Assembly: GCF_002933815.1 (NCBI RefSeq)
Contig: NZ_BEYR01000002.1
Span: 62,001-126,000 of the forward strand
Direction: 5' to 3'
Source of the DNA: Sphingobacterium sp. HMA12
GTDB taxonomy: Bacteria; Bacteroidota; Bacteroidia; Sphingobacteriales; Sphingobacteriaceae
DNA length: 64,000 nucleotides
In this document: positions 52,282 to 60,950 of the stretch, in pieces
Layout: each line of letters begins with the position of its first letter
Numbering within the stretch: position 1 is the stretch's first letter
The notes under the pieces: generated by a model
The model's database searches: none
Told to the model about the DNA's origin: nothing
Seen by the model: the letters and a program-made list of their open reading frames with translations, nothing else
Position numbers and translations under genes: made by a program

Positions 52282-54681
52282 ATGGTAAATTTAAGGATCA
52301 TTTTACGGAGCATATTAAAACGTGGAACGGTGAGCGTCGTTCACCTTTTGGGAATGTCGGTGGCATTGGCGACGGCGATATTGCTGTTCCTTACGGCCAG
52401 GTTTGAACTGTCCTACGATAGCTTTCATGAAGACACGGAGCGTATTGGTTGGCTATATAGTAGGAGTTACGATAAGAACGGCGTAAAGTACAATTCCTCG
52501 ATGGCAGCTCCCTTGGCTCCTGCCCTAAAGGCGGAGATAGCCGGAATTGAATACATCAGCAGAATGGCCAGCGGAAGTATACTTCTAAAGAACGGTGATA
52601 AGGAATTGGGGTCCACCAGCAGGTATGTTGACGATGACTTTCTGTCCATATTGTCCTTTCCTCTTATTGAGGGTGATAAAAATGCATTAAATGATATTGG
52701 AAATATAGCACTGGAGGAAACCATGGCCCGTAATCTTTTCGGATCTGTCGACGTACTTGGAAGGATGGTTAGTGTCAACATTGATGGGATTTGGGAGCAG
52801 AAGGTCATTTCAGCCGTCCTTGGCGAGATTCCGCAAAATTCCAGCATCCGCTTTAGTTCGCTTTTGAGGTTTGAACTTAAACCAAATTATATTACAGACA
52901 GGGATAACTGGACTTCCCAGAACCATGATGTTATCGTTAAGCTCCGGGATAGGACCGTATTGGATAGCGATTTTGCGAGAGAAACCAAGGCGTTCACCGG
53001 ACTCCATTACAGGGATGAGATTGTTAGGCTGAAAAACTCAGGCGGAAACCCGGATGAACTGGGTAATCTGTTTTCTCTCAACCTGATTTCCATCAGGGAC
53101 TATCATCTCAACAGTTTCGGTATTTCTGGCGGCCCTCCATCCTTCTATCCCTGGATCTTGCTCACGGTGGCGGGACTTATCCTGATAACGGCATGTACGA
53201 ATTTCGTCAGTCTTACACTTGCGGGGTCCCTGCAACGCAGCAGGGAGATCGGTACGCGAAAGATACTTGGAGCAACACGCAAAGATCTAGCGGTCCAATT
53301 GTGGTTGGAAACGTTTTTTGTATGCTTCCTGTCTTTGACCCTCGGACTATTTTTTGCTTGGCTGATCCTTCCTGAATACAATGCAATGTTAAACTACCGG
53401 CTCGGACTATCGGCATTGTTATCTCCCGAAACCCTGATCTTTTCTGTCGGTGTTTTTATATCGGTCACCTTGCTGGCTGGTGGATATCCTGCGTTCAAAA
53501 TTGCTGGCATGAACGCGAAAGAAACTTTAAGGGGCGACGTTACCATTAGATCGTCCAGGCTAAGGAGCGGGTTGACTGTCCTTCAATTTTCCATATCAGT
53601 ACTATTTATTATCTCTGCAATTGTCGTCAGTTCACAGGTAGAATATCTGGCAAGCCATTCCCTTGGCTATAATACATCAGAGGTCATCAGCATTCCGATA
53701 GGTAAGGGAATCGACAAAGGGCAGGCATTGGAAAGGATGCGTGCGGAGCTCTCGAAGGAGACCTGGGTAAAAGCTGTAAGTGCGTCGGACGTTAATCTGG
53801 GACTGGGCAGCGATGGGACCTTGAGAAGTAGCATTTTAAAGTTTTCACAGGAAAACAAGGAATACAGTACCAATTATATGTGTGTAGAGTACGATTTTCT
53901 CAAGACTCTAGAAATCAAGTTACTCGAGGGCCGTGATTTCGAACGGACTATGTCTACAGATACTGCTGCTATAATCGTTAATCGTAAGATGGCAGAGCAA
54001 ATGGGTGGTATTAAACATATTTTAGGGAAAAATATTGCGCTCAACGGAGGAAGTACGGTTATAGGAGTAGTCGACGACTTTCACTTTCAGCATCTCCGGA
54101 AGAAAGTGGAGCCATTGAGTCTTTCCATAAATCGGAACGTTTCTGATATTGAGTACCTTTTTGTCAAGGTAGAGACGGATTTACTTCCTAAAACGATGGA
54201 GAATATTTGGAAGGTATGGAAAAACGTAAATCCGAATGCGACCATTCCAGCCTCTTATCTGGATGAGAATGCAAATAACTTATACAGAAAGGACCGTACG
54301 TTTTCCACGATCGTAATGATAGGCTCCGGTATCGCTATTGTCATTTCCTGTATGGGACTTTTTGCGTTGGCTCTGTCTGCCACCGCAAGGAGGGTTAAGG
54401 AGATCGGTATCCGTAAAGTCTTGGGAGCATCGGCCTGGAGTATCATAAGACTAATTTCTTTGAATTTCATTAAGCTGGTCTCTTTGGCATTTGCTATTTC
54501 TGCCCCCATTGCCTGGATGCTCATGAACTCTTGGTTGCAAACTTATGCATATAGGATAAAAATGGAGTGGTGGATGATGGGAATTGCTGCAATGATCGTA
54601 TTTTTAATAACCTTCGTCACCATATTTTGGCAAACTTACCGTGCAGCTATTGCAAACCCTGTCGAAAGTTTGAGAATTTGA
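52282..54681 (+). CDS. MacB/FtsX-type ABC transporter permease
   Basis: Inner-membrane permease, 799 residues from ATG 52282 (a TTG start at 52255 would add nine residues). Topology: one N-terminal helix, a large periplasmic MacB_PCD-like domain (about 40-280), then FtsX domains (about 290-400 and 680-790, e.g. REIGTRKILGATRKDLAVQ and VKEIGIRKVLGASAWSIIRL). Two EIG-RK-LGA motifs confirm the duplicated FtsX arrangement. Such proteins act with a separate ATPase in export of envelope molecules or peptides, but no ATPase gene is adjacent. It ends the plus-strand envelope run. Confidence 0.92.
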   Translation: MVNLRIILRSILKRGTVSVVHLLGMSVALATAILLFLTARFELSYDSFHEDTERIGWLYSRSYDKNGVKYNSSMAAPLAPALKAEIAGIEYISRMASGSILLKNGDKELGSTSRYVDDDFLSILSFPLIEGDKNALNDIGNIALEETMARNLFGSVDVLGRMVSVNIDGIWEQKVISAVLGEIPQNSSIRFSSLLRFELKPNYITDRDNWTSQNHDVIVKLRDRTVLDSDFARETKAFTGLHYRDEIVRLKNSGGNPDELGNLFSLNLISIRDYHLNSFGISGGPPSFYPWILLTVAGLILITACTNFVSLTLAGSLQRSREIGTRKILGATRKDLAVQLWLETFFVCFLSLTLGLFFAWLILPEYNAMLNYRLGLSALLSPETLIFSVGVFISVTLLAGGYPAFKIAGMNAKETLRGDVTIRSSRLRSGLTVLQFSISVLFIISAIVVSSQVEYLASHSLGYNTSEVISIPIGKGIDKGQALERMRAELSKETWVKAVSASDVNLGLGSDGTLRSSILKFSQENKEYSTNYMCVEYDFLKTLEIKLLEGRDFERTMSTDTAAIIVNRKMAEQMGGIKHILGKNIALNGGSTVIGVVDDFHFQHLRKKVEPLSLSINRNVSDIEYLFVKVETDLLPKTMENIWKVWKNVNPNATIPASYLDENANNLYRKDRTFSTIVMIGSGIAIVISCMGLFALALSATARRVKEIGIRKVLGASAWSIIRLISLNFIKLVSLAFAISAPIAWMLMNSWLQTYAYRIKMEWWMMGIAAMIVFLITFVTIFWQTYRAAIANPVESLRI

Positions 54682-55259
54682 TCATACTACTCTTGTCTAA
54701 TTTTGGGCCAAGGACACAATAAACCAAGAAATGGGGATTCCAGTTTCCTGTGTGGATGCGAAATTATAAGAATAACCTCTTTTACAAAGAGGATGCTATC
54801 GTTTTTTATATCCATTAACATTGAATCGGTACATAAAAACAAACCAAGTTCAAAATACGCTTTATGCAGGAATTATACATCCAAACATTGATCAGAATGG
54901 GAACGTCGCTCAAGGATAAAATACAAAATGTCTATTAAACTTATTTACAGTTTCCACCGAATATGGAAAAATGGTTCAACTTAGTGTTTTTGTGCACTTT
55001 TATAGAAGCTAGCTTATTGCGTATCCAAAGTACGTCATAACGCCTTTTCGTTATTCTGGATCCTCCGATTGACTGTAAGCCATTAAAATATTATTCAGTT
55101 AAATGAACTTTCAATAAGATGGCAAAAAAGATAGAACCTCGACTGTGAAGTTTGGAGTCGAAAAACTATTCAATTTAGTTTATTCGATTTTTTTGATGAT
55201 ATTTTTTACTCAGAAGGAGGAATGACTGTAAATACTTATCTTTATCAAATTATAAAATT
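54682..55259. other. Intergenic stretch, possible fossil gene
   Basis: About 580 AT-rich bases. A short hairpin CCTCTTT/AAAGAGG (54776-54792) lies after the permease gene. In one plus frame, from about 54800 to 55060, a protein-like reading (TLYAGIIHPNIDQNGNVAQG, then NLFTVSTEYGKMVQLSVFV, then LIAYPKYVITPFRYSG) is broken by only two stops, which suggests a decayed gene. No family is recognised. Confidence 0.3.
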
Positions 55260-55772
55260 ATGATGATGAGATATTTAATAATTATGTTCTTGCTATTCTC
55301 TTGCATCAATATATATGGACAGGTTCAGGATTTTAAAGCTATTCCAAAGGATATTTTGGGAAAGCTCGATTCATTGGGAACCGATGGTTCTCTGTTGCTT
55401 AATCTTAATGAAAGTGCCTATTTCAATGTGTTATTTGAAAATTCTACACGAAATTTCGATTTTACCAACAAAAAAATCGCTTTTATTGGAGGGAGCAACG
55501 GGGCAACTTTAAGTGACAAGTTCAACTATTTTAAAGATGAAAAAGATAGATATAAACGTAGTCTGAGTATAACCCACAGTTCATTGAAGATCTTTAATGC
55601 CGAACAAAAAAAGAGATCAGGTGGATATGATGCTGTAATTATATCTTGAAGTAAGATATCAGTGCCGATAGATAAAATTGTTGATAGGCTGAGGAGGAGA
55701 ATTAATCTGACAAAACCTAACGCCGATTCATTGCAAAAAAAACGGAGATTTGATTTTTGGCAATCTTACTAA
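55260..55772 (+). pseudogene. Secreted protein gene with in-frame TGA
   Basis: The open part (55260-55649, 129 residues) starts with a signal peptide (MMMRYLIIMFLLFSCINIYG) followed by DFKAIPKDILGKLDSLGTDG and FTNKKIAFIGGSNG, ending GGYDAVIIS. A TGA (55647-55649) stops it, but the same frame continues for 40 codons (SKISVPIDKIVDRLRRRIN ... FDFWQSY) to a TAA at 55770-55772. The context fits a tryptophan codon TGG mutated to TGA. It looks like a Bacteroidota secreted protein of unknown role. The short product might still be made. Confidence 0.55.
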
Positions 55773-55796
55773 TTATAAACCTTTATATTTCACAAA

Positions 55797-56552
55797 CTAA
55801 TCCAAACGCACCAAAGGAGACAAAGAGAAAATTCCACTGGAGATCTTTCCTTCCCATTCATAGAAGTAGGCTTGCCTCCTTTTGATAATTACCTTCTTGC
55901 TCCTGGGCATCCTTTCTTTGTCCAAGGGTTGTATGACAGTGATCTCGTAATGGTTGGCTTGGGGATTATTGACTTCAATTTCGATAGCTTTCTCAAAGCC
56001 GTACGAATATACCCCTAACTTGGAAACTTCCTGTCTCGGAAAACTAAATATTTTCGTTGAATCGATAACAACCTGCTTTTTTATTCTCGGAGAAAACATG
56101 CAATTTCTATTGTGTGGAGAATGGACTATGTTCTGGTAGTCTTTCCTTTTGTTGATATATATGGAAAGTAATTCAAAATTGAATGGAGTTATGCTGACCA
56201 TCTTATTTTTCTCATAAGTTTCCAAATAATAGCTGATCTTCACTGAAATGGAATCATTATTTTTTTTGACCGATTTTTCCAGTACCGTTACCTTGGGTAA
56301 TCTTTTTTCCAGATGTGGATTTAAGACTACCGTATCTCCCTGTAATTTCCAAGCACCTATGCTTGTAAAGGTTTCAAAAGTATAAGGAAAAATAGGATCG
56401 GTTTCAATAAGCTCAAATGTGCTGTCTGATTTTAGGGTCAGACGGGTAGAATAATCTCCATACGTGCCGGAGAAAGGTTTGGAAGTTTTCTGAGTAAGTA
56501 TGGGGGACATCAGCAAAAAATAAACAAGCGTTGAAAACAATACCTTTATCAT
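55797..56552 (-). CDS. Secreted protein of unknown function
   Basis: A 251-residue protein with a signal peptide (about 1-20, ending SPILTQ) and a beta-rich body typical of lipocalin-like or copper-resistance-like extracellular domains (FSGTYGDYSTRLTLKSDSTF, FTSIGAWKLQGDTVVLNPHL). The pattern of a scaffold that tests a threshold (SDSTFELIETD) occurs in many Bacteroidota secreted proteins, but no function is known. It stands convergent to the split gene at 55260 and is not obviously in an operon. Confidence 0.7.
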   Translation of the reverse strand: MIKVLFSTLVYFLLMSPILTQKTSKPFSGTYGDYSTRLTLKSDSTFELIETDPIFPYTFETFTSIGAWKLQGDTVVLNPHLEKRLPKVTVLEKSVKKNNDSISVKISYYLETYEKNKMVSITPFNFELLSIYINKRKDYQNIVHSPHNRNCMFSPRIKKQVVIDSTKIFSFPRQEVSKLGVYSYGFEKAIEIEVNNPQANHYEITVIQPLDKERMPRSKKVIIKRRQAYFYEWEGKISSGIFSLSPLVRLD

Positions 56553-56722
56553 AATATGATTTTACATTGGTTTGTTATGGATATGATACAAATATATCAC
56601 AAAATTTTCACTGGATTTACTCTCCATTATCCTTAAACGGGATAAGTTATTACCCAAGTGTGTTTCCTTCAACAAATTAAGCGTGTCGAAAGCGAAAGAA
56701 ATCTCAACTCGATTGTTCCTTC

Positions 56723-57400
56723 TTATTTTTTTCTCAAGCTGTTGATGAATTCACCATTTTTTAATTCGATATCACATAGACTTTTAATATAGCCAAAAAC
56801 CATCTTTTCATTTTCGGCCTCATAGGCTTTCAATTCTGCCGAGCCTATGGAATTGAACAGTTTGTAATAACGTAGCGCAGTATCTATTTTCAGCGGCCCT
56901 CCTTGCAATATCCTACAAAGTATTTTGACCCGGTGTTCGTAGCCGAGCTTTTCGTTCCAAATGGCATCGTCCAAAAAACCGAGCTTGTAAAGATAATACA
57001 TCCGAAGCTTGTTGTTTTTTATGGATTCGATTGCCCCTTCGTTGTCACTGTCCACAAACTTTGAGAGTTGCTCCCTAAGATCACTATTGTCTTTTTTGAC
57101 CGATTGGAGTGTCTCCCTGTCTTCTTCGCTTTTCTTCTTTAGTTCACTGACTTCCGCTCTGGAACCTGAAAGAAGAGTGGTCAGTTCTAAGTTCGTCTTT
57201 TCCATTTCCGAAATCCTAAGCTCAAGTTCCCGGATCTTACTTTCCCTGGAATTTCGGGGGCTTTCCAATATTTTGTTCAGACACTGGATCAGATAGGATC
57301 TCGTATCTGCCGGTCTGAAATCAATAAAGTACGATTCCCGAATGTCCTCCTCATCCTGGATAATATCGAAGATGATTCCCTTTGCGCTCATCTCCTTCAA
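56723..57400 (-). CDS. Coiled-coil protein, likely 3' part of a split gene
   Basis: A 225-residue frame, starting TTG at 57400 (ATG at 57391 is the next choice), with a central coiled coil (about 50-120) and a helical C-terminal region (NNKLRMYYLYKLGFLDDAI, CDIELKNGEFINSLRKK). The frame is also open upstream of the start back to a TAG at 57476-57478, and the reading there (GTKRIGVKIGIEKFGRYRET) looks like protein, so this gene is probably the 3' part of the gene beginning at 57745. No family is recognised. It lies close to the integrase, on the same strand. Confidence 0.6.
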   Translation of the reverse strand: MKEMSAKGIIFDIIQDEEDIRESYFIDFRPADTRSYLIQCLNKILESPRNSRESKIRELELRISEMEKTNLELTTLLSGSRAEVSELKKKSEEDRETLQSVKKDNSDLREQLSKFVDSDNEGAIESIKNNKLRMYYLYKLGFLDDAIWNEKLGYEHRVKILCRILQGGPLKIDTALRYYKLFNSIGSAELKAYEAENEKMVFGYIKSLCDIELKNGEFINSLRKK

Positions 57401-57475
57401 CGTCTCCCTGTAACGGCCAAATTTCTCTATACCGATCTTTACACCAATCCTCTTGGTCCCTTGCTCTGGTTCTGA

Positions 57476-57745
57476 CTATTCTAAGAGCTCGATGATAGGT
57501 AATAACCGTTCAGCGATCTCCTTTACATTCTGCTCGATCGTGCTTCCATTTATCAGGTTATCGACCATGCCCTGGAAAGCGCCGTCATTGATTCCAAAGA
57601 AAAAATCCATCCATGCGGTGGAGAAGTATTTTCTTCCCGGGATATCATCCCATGACATACCATTCCTGCTCTGGATAAAGACTCTTGGGTACCACAGTAT
57701 ATCTTCGAGCTGTGATAAAAATTGCTGAAATTCTTTCATGTCCAT
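57476..57745 (-). CDS. Small integrase-linked protein, likely 5' part of a split gene
   Basis: An 89-residue frame (MDMKEFQQFLSQLEDILWYP ... ERLLPIIELLE) ending in TAG at 57476-57478. The stop is in the same frame as the coiled-coil gene downstream, and no other stop separates them, which suggests one original gene of about 340 residues interrupted by an amber mutation. Its ATG at 57745 lies 6 bases after the integrase stop, so it is co-transcribed with the integrase. No family is recognised. Confidence 0.65.
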   Translation of the reverse strand: MDMKEFQQFLSQLEDILWYPRVFIQSRNGMSWDDIPGRKYFSTAWMDFFFGINDGAFQGMVDNLINGSTIEQNVKEIAERLLPIIELLE

Positions 57746-57751
57746 ATCGAT

Positions 57752-59122
57752 CTATTTTTTGTTATTTTGTTCCAAAGCCATCCTTTCGGTAACCGTGTCC
57801 AGTATGAACTGGGCATTTTCTTCGGGGGTCATACGAATATATTTAAAGAAGTTGGCCTCTGTGGTATGTCCCGTGATCTTCATGATGGTCTGAGCTGGAA
57901 GCCTGTAATGTTTGTACATGTTTGTAGCAAAAGACCTCCTCGCCGTATGCGTACCCATTGCATCATGGAAAGGGATCGTTATTTTGACCCTTTTACCGCC
58001 GTCGGGAACCGATATCGTCACGGGATGCGCAAGCCCGGCCATTTTTCCGATGGTCTTTATATAGTCGTTCAACTTCTGGTTGCTGATCGGTTTTGGGTAG
58101 CGGTAGGTTCCATCTTCCTCACGGTACCTTTCCAATATTTCACGGGCGGCGGGCAATATCGGTATGGCGACAAATACCCCTGTCTTTTCCGTTTCGATAT
58201 GGATGAAGTTGCCTACGACCCGGGCCTTTTCCTGAAGTACGGAATAGTCCTGGAAGCGGAGTCCGGTCCATGCGCCCTGTAGGTAAAGGTCCCTTGCATT
58301 GATCAGGCCAGGATGCCCCGTAAGGTCCACCGCAGCGATCGCCTCCAGCTGTTTGATATCATTATAGACCGCATCGGTATCCTCCTCAACCTTGATAAAG
58401 CCCTTTGACCGATAGATATCCGAACCGTGGAGTTTCTCTTCTTCGGATTCCCGCATGAACAGTTTGATGTGCTTGATGACTTTGCCGAAATAGTTCAGCG
58501 AGAAACGGGCGTCCTCAAACATATAGCTCCGGATATCGTGATAGAAATCCATGGTGATATCCTCAAAGTGGAGTCTCTTTTTTTTACGTGTTTTGATATA
58601 GTCCTTAAGAAGTTCAAGTGTTCCCTCATATGATAGTATCGTATTCTCACGGTAGGGAAGGCCCTTTCTTGGTCCTTTGATGATCAATCGTTTGCCTTCT
58701 CTGCTCAGTTTTATCTGCTTTTCGAAATAGGAAAGCAATGACAGGTCAGCTTTTTGCTCCTCTGGCCTATTTTCTCCATTTCCGTTTATCCCATCTATGA
58801 CCTGCTGTTTGAAGGACTCCTTGTCGGGATAGGACTTAAAGTTGGAAACATGTTCCCTGTAGCTGGTTTCGACGACCGACCTAACGAAGGAAATTCGCTC
58901 GGAAATGGCCTTGGCTTCATGATGGTCAAGCCCTTTCAGCCCACCTACAGGCTTCTCTTTCTCCGGGTTCCATTTGGACGGGACGATCTTGGCTCCTGTT
59001 GGGATCTTGACCACGGGCTTGCCGTTGAATTCTACGAAACAGGTGATCGGTGTAGCTTTGGTGGAGCCGGATTCCCTTAGCCTGAAATTGATCCCACATT
59101 CTATCTTGACTGTCTTTACCAT
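57752..59122 (-). CDS. Tyrosine-type site-specific recombinase (integrase)
   Basis: A 456-residue phage-integrase-type recombinase of the Bacteroidota element type. The N-terminal arm-binding and SAM-like core-binding regions are about 1-245; the catalytic domain follows. All active-site residues are visible: R289 in WTGLRFQDY, H392 and R395 in THTARRSF, H419 in ITGHT and the nucleophile Y428 in FFKYIR. It sits 200 bases from the tRNA-Glu gene on the same strand and should catalyse integration and excision of the island at the att repeats. Confidence 0.95.
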   Translation of the reverse strand: MVKTVKIECGINFRLRESGSTKATPITCFVEFNGKPVVKIPTGAKIVPSKWNPEKEKPVGGLKGLDHHEAKAISERISFVRSVVETSYREHVSNFKSYPDKESFKQQVIDGINGNGENRPEEQKADLSLLSYFEKQIKLSREGKRLIIKGPRKGLPYRENTILSYEGTLELLKDYIKTRKKKRLHFEDITMDFYHDIRSYMFEDARFSLNYFGKVIKHIKLFMRESEEEKLHGSDIYRSKGFIKVEEDTDAVYNDIKQLEAIAAVDLTGHPGLINARDLYLQGAWTGLRFQDYSVLQEKARVVGNFIHIETEKTGVFVAIPILPAAREILERYREEDGTYRYPKPISNQKLNDYIKTIGKMAGLAHPVTISVPDGGKRVKITIPFHDAMGTHTARRSFATNMYKHYRLPAQTIMKITGHTTEANFFKYIRMTPEENAQFILDTVTERMALEQNNKK

Positions 59123-59253
59123 GGTGATCGTGGTTTAAAACGGTTAAACAATACGACAAGATACCAAATAAAGCGCTCAAAAGGAAGTTTTCAGGGGTCC
59201 TTGCCGGGGTTCTTTTTGGTGGATTTAGGAGAATCACAGAGAATCGTAAAAAG

Positions 59254-59291
59254 CAAAAACCGCATTTAAATATACTTAAATGCGGTTTTTG
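59254..59291. terminator. Strong bidirectional terminator between tRNA-Glu and integrase
   Basis: CAAAAACCGCATTTAA (59254-59269) pairs perfectly with TTAAATGCGGTTTTTG (59276-59291) around a 6-base loop, and each arm ends in a T run on its own strand. It should stop tRNA-Glu transcription before the integrase gene, so the island carries its own insulator. Confidence 0.85.
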
Positions 59292-59321
59292 AATGTTATC
59301 GGCTCTCTTTGGAGTCTCTCG

Positions 59322-59335
59322 GTAGCCCGTAGGGG
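59322..59335. repeat. Right att site (within tRNA-Glu 3' end)
   Basis: GTAGCCCGTAGGGG, identical to 31785-31798. It covers the 3' acceptor arm and part of the T arm of tRNA-Glu, so integration leaves the tRNA intact. Confidence 0.8.
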
Positions 59336-59394
59336 AATCGAACCCCTGTTTCAAGAATGAAAATCTTGCGTCCTAACCCCTAGACGAACGGGCC
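59323..59394 (-). tRNA. tRNA-Glu (anticodon TTC)
   Basis: The minus strand folds as a tRNA: acceptor GGCCCGT pairs with ACGGGCT, D-arm TCTAGGGGTTAGGA, anticodon stem CAAGA/TCTTG with loop TTTTCAT (anticodon TTC, glutamate), and T-arm AGGGGTTCGATTCCCCT. CCA is not encoded. Its 3' end is the island's att site. Confidence 0.93.
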
Positions 59395-59505
59395 ATTTCC
59401 TTTGTGATGCTGCAAATATAGAAGCTTTTTCAATAAGCGCAAAAAAAAAGTACGCTTATATCGCTAATTCGCTGAAATTGAGAAAAATTATTTTTTTAAG
59501 CGACC

Positions 59506-60147
59506 TTAGCCCACAGCATATGCAAGCATATATTCATTAAATTTTTCATAATGTACGTCAAAAGTCTGCTTGTAGTGATTGCTGTCCAGTTCGAGTTTCA
59601 GGACACCTTGCTTTTGGTATTCGAAGGGCTGTATCGTCATGTTGTTTAAGAATGAAACTCCTGAATTCCCCTGAAGTTTATAGATTGCCTCTTTGGCGCA
59701 CCAACAGGCGTATAGCTGCTCGTACCGTGTATCGCCTTGTGTAATAAAAGCAAGTTCAACGGGTTTGAGGAATTTATGTTGGATCCGCTCCACTTTTGTT
59801 TTGATAATTTCCATATCTATTCCTACCTCCCCTTCTGTACTTATCATTGCGACAGCATAGTCAAAGGAGTGAGATAGCGATATCTTCTGTGGGAAATTGG
59901 CAAGATAAGGCTTTCCGTTGGCATCTGAAGGGCAGTCAATGTAAAGCGAAGTATTTAGCAAAGTACGCAACAAAACGCGTGTAGCAAGCCAATGCAAGCG
60001 CCGTTTGCCTTTATTAAAAGAACCCAGTTTAGCCTTCTCACGCTCGTCCAGCTGAAGTTTGGATAACAGATCATCATCGGATTCTTCAATCCGCCAAATG
60101 GCAAATTTGGTTTGCCCATCTATTTCACGTAAATACACTAGACTCAT
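59506..60147 (-). CDS. 4'-phosphopantetheinyl transferase superfamily protein
   Basis: A 213-residue Sfp/AcpS-type enzyme that transfers phosphopantetheine from CoA to a carrier protein. The Mg-binding and catalytic motifs are visible: GEVGIDMEI (Asp and Glu) and WCAKEAIYKLQG (the WxxKExxxK signature). ATG 60147 is preferred; a TTG at 60153 would add two residues. It lies outside the island on the minus strand. The carrier-protein target is unknown. Confidence 0.9.
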   Translation of the reverse strand: MSLVYLREIDGQTKFAIWRIEESDDDLLSKLQLDEREKAKLGSFNKGKRRLHWLATRVLLRTLLNTSLYIDCPSDANGKPYLANFPQKISLSHSFDYAVAMISTEGEVGIDMEIIKTKVERIQHKFLKPVELAFITQGDTRYEQLYACWCAKEAIYKLQGNSGVSFLNNMTIQPFEYQKQGVLKLELDSNHYKQTFDVHYEKFNEYMLAYAVG

Positions 60148-60413
60148 ACCCAAATTTAAAAAACAAATTGCAAATTATCGCATGCTCAATAAGGGGCGAT
60201 TAGATAAATTATTGTGTAAAGCACAGATAGCCGAGGGAAAAGCGGATCTTGGTCCACCCATCAAAATGAACGAACTGCGCTTATCGAAGCTTTAAAAGAG
60301 TCAATTGTCAATAAAAACAGCACTTTAAATAAAAAATAGCGTAAAAATTTGTGTGAGAACCGTATTTTTGAATTTATATAGCATGGCCTGATGCTCTTGC
60401 TATCTTGATACAC

Positions 60414-60950
60414 ATGATTTTATCGGATAAAAGAATTCTTGAAGAGATTGAAAATGGCAGTATTGTCATTCAACCATTTGACCGTAAGTGCTTAGGAACA
60501 AATTCCTACGATGTGCATTTGGGTAAATATTTGGCAACTTATGCCGATCGCGTATTGGATGCCAAAAAACATAATGAAATTGATCATTTTGAAATACCAG
60601 AGGAGGGTTTTGTATTGGAACCTAATACCTTGTATTTGGGTGTTACTCAGGAATATACAGAAACACATAAACATGTCCCTTTTTTGGAAGGAAAATCGAG
60701 TACTGGCCGTTTGGGAATTGACATCCATGCAACAGCTGGTAAAGGTGATGTGGGCTTTTGTAATACTTGGACATTGGAGATATCTGTCGCACAACCCGTC
60801 AGAGTCTATGCTGGAATGCCAATCGGTCAATTGATTTATTTTGCTGTAGAAGGCGACATCGAGACTTTTTACAATACAAAAGGGAATGCAAAATATAACG
60901 GCAAGACCATCCGTCCTGTCGAATCCATGATGTGGAAGAATAGTTTCTAA
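60414..60950 (+). CDS. dcd: dCTP deaminase
   Basis: A 178-residue enzyme converting dCTP to dUTP for thymidylate synthesis. The family core is visible: EGKSSTGRLGIDIHATAGKG and DVGFCNTWTLEIS (with the catalytic glutamate), and the N-terminal LSDKRILEEIENGSIVIQPF. ATG 60414 is chosen over a TTG three codons upstream. Its stop overlaps the start of the MBL-fold gene (TAATG), so the two are co-translated. Confidence 0.93.
   Translation: MILSDKRILEEIENGSIVIQPFDRKCLGTNSYDVHLGKYLATYADRVLDAKKHNEIDHFEIPEEGFVLEPNTLYLGVTQEYTETHKHVPFLEGKSSTGRLGIDIHATAGKGDVGFCNTWTLEISVAQPVRVYAGMPIGQLIYFAVEGDIETFYNTKGNAKYNGKTIRPVESMMWKNSF

Larger units (their letters stand above)
31785..59335. mobile_element. Integrative genomic island in tRNA-Glu
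   Basis: Bounded by a 14-bp direct repeat GTAGCCCGTAGGGG at 31785-31798 and 59322-59335; the right copy is the 3' end of an intact tRNA-Glu gene. A tyrosine recombinase gene sits beside the tRNA, its usual place in integrative elements. The left end has a BfmA/BtgA-like mobilisation gene, an HTH gene and a palindrome-rich noncoding region. No relaxase, coupling protein or conjugation gene is visible, so the island looks mobilisable at best or defective. Cargo: an Argonaute fragment with a membrane protein, and a large regulator plus envelope-protein block. Confidence 0.85.

Noticed and set aside
60148-60404. Short plus-strand frame around 60182-60295 between the phosphopantetheinyl transferase and dcd
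   Set aside because: 37 residues with no recognised similarity; treated as intergenic, although a decayed gene cannot be excluded.
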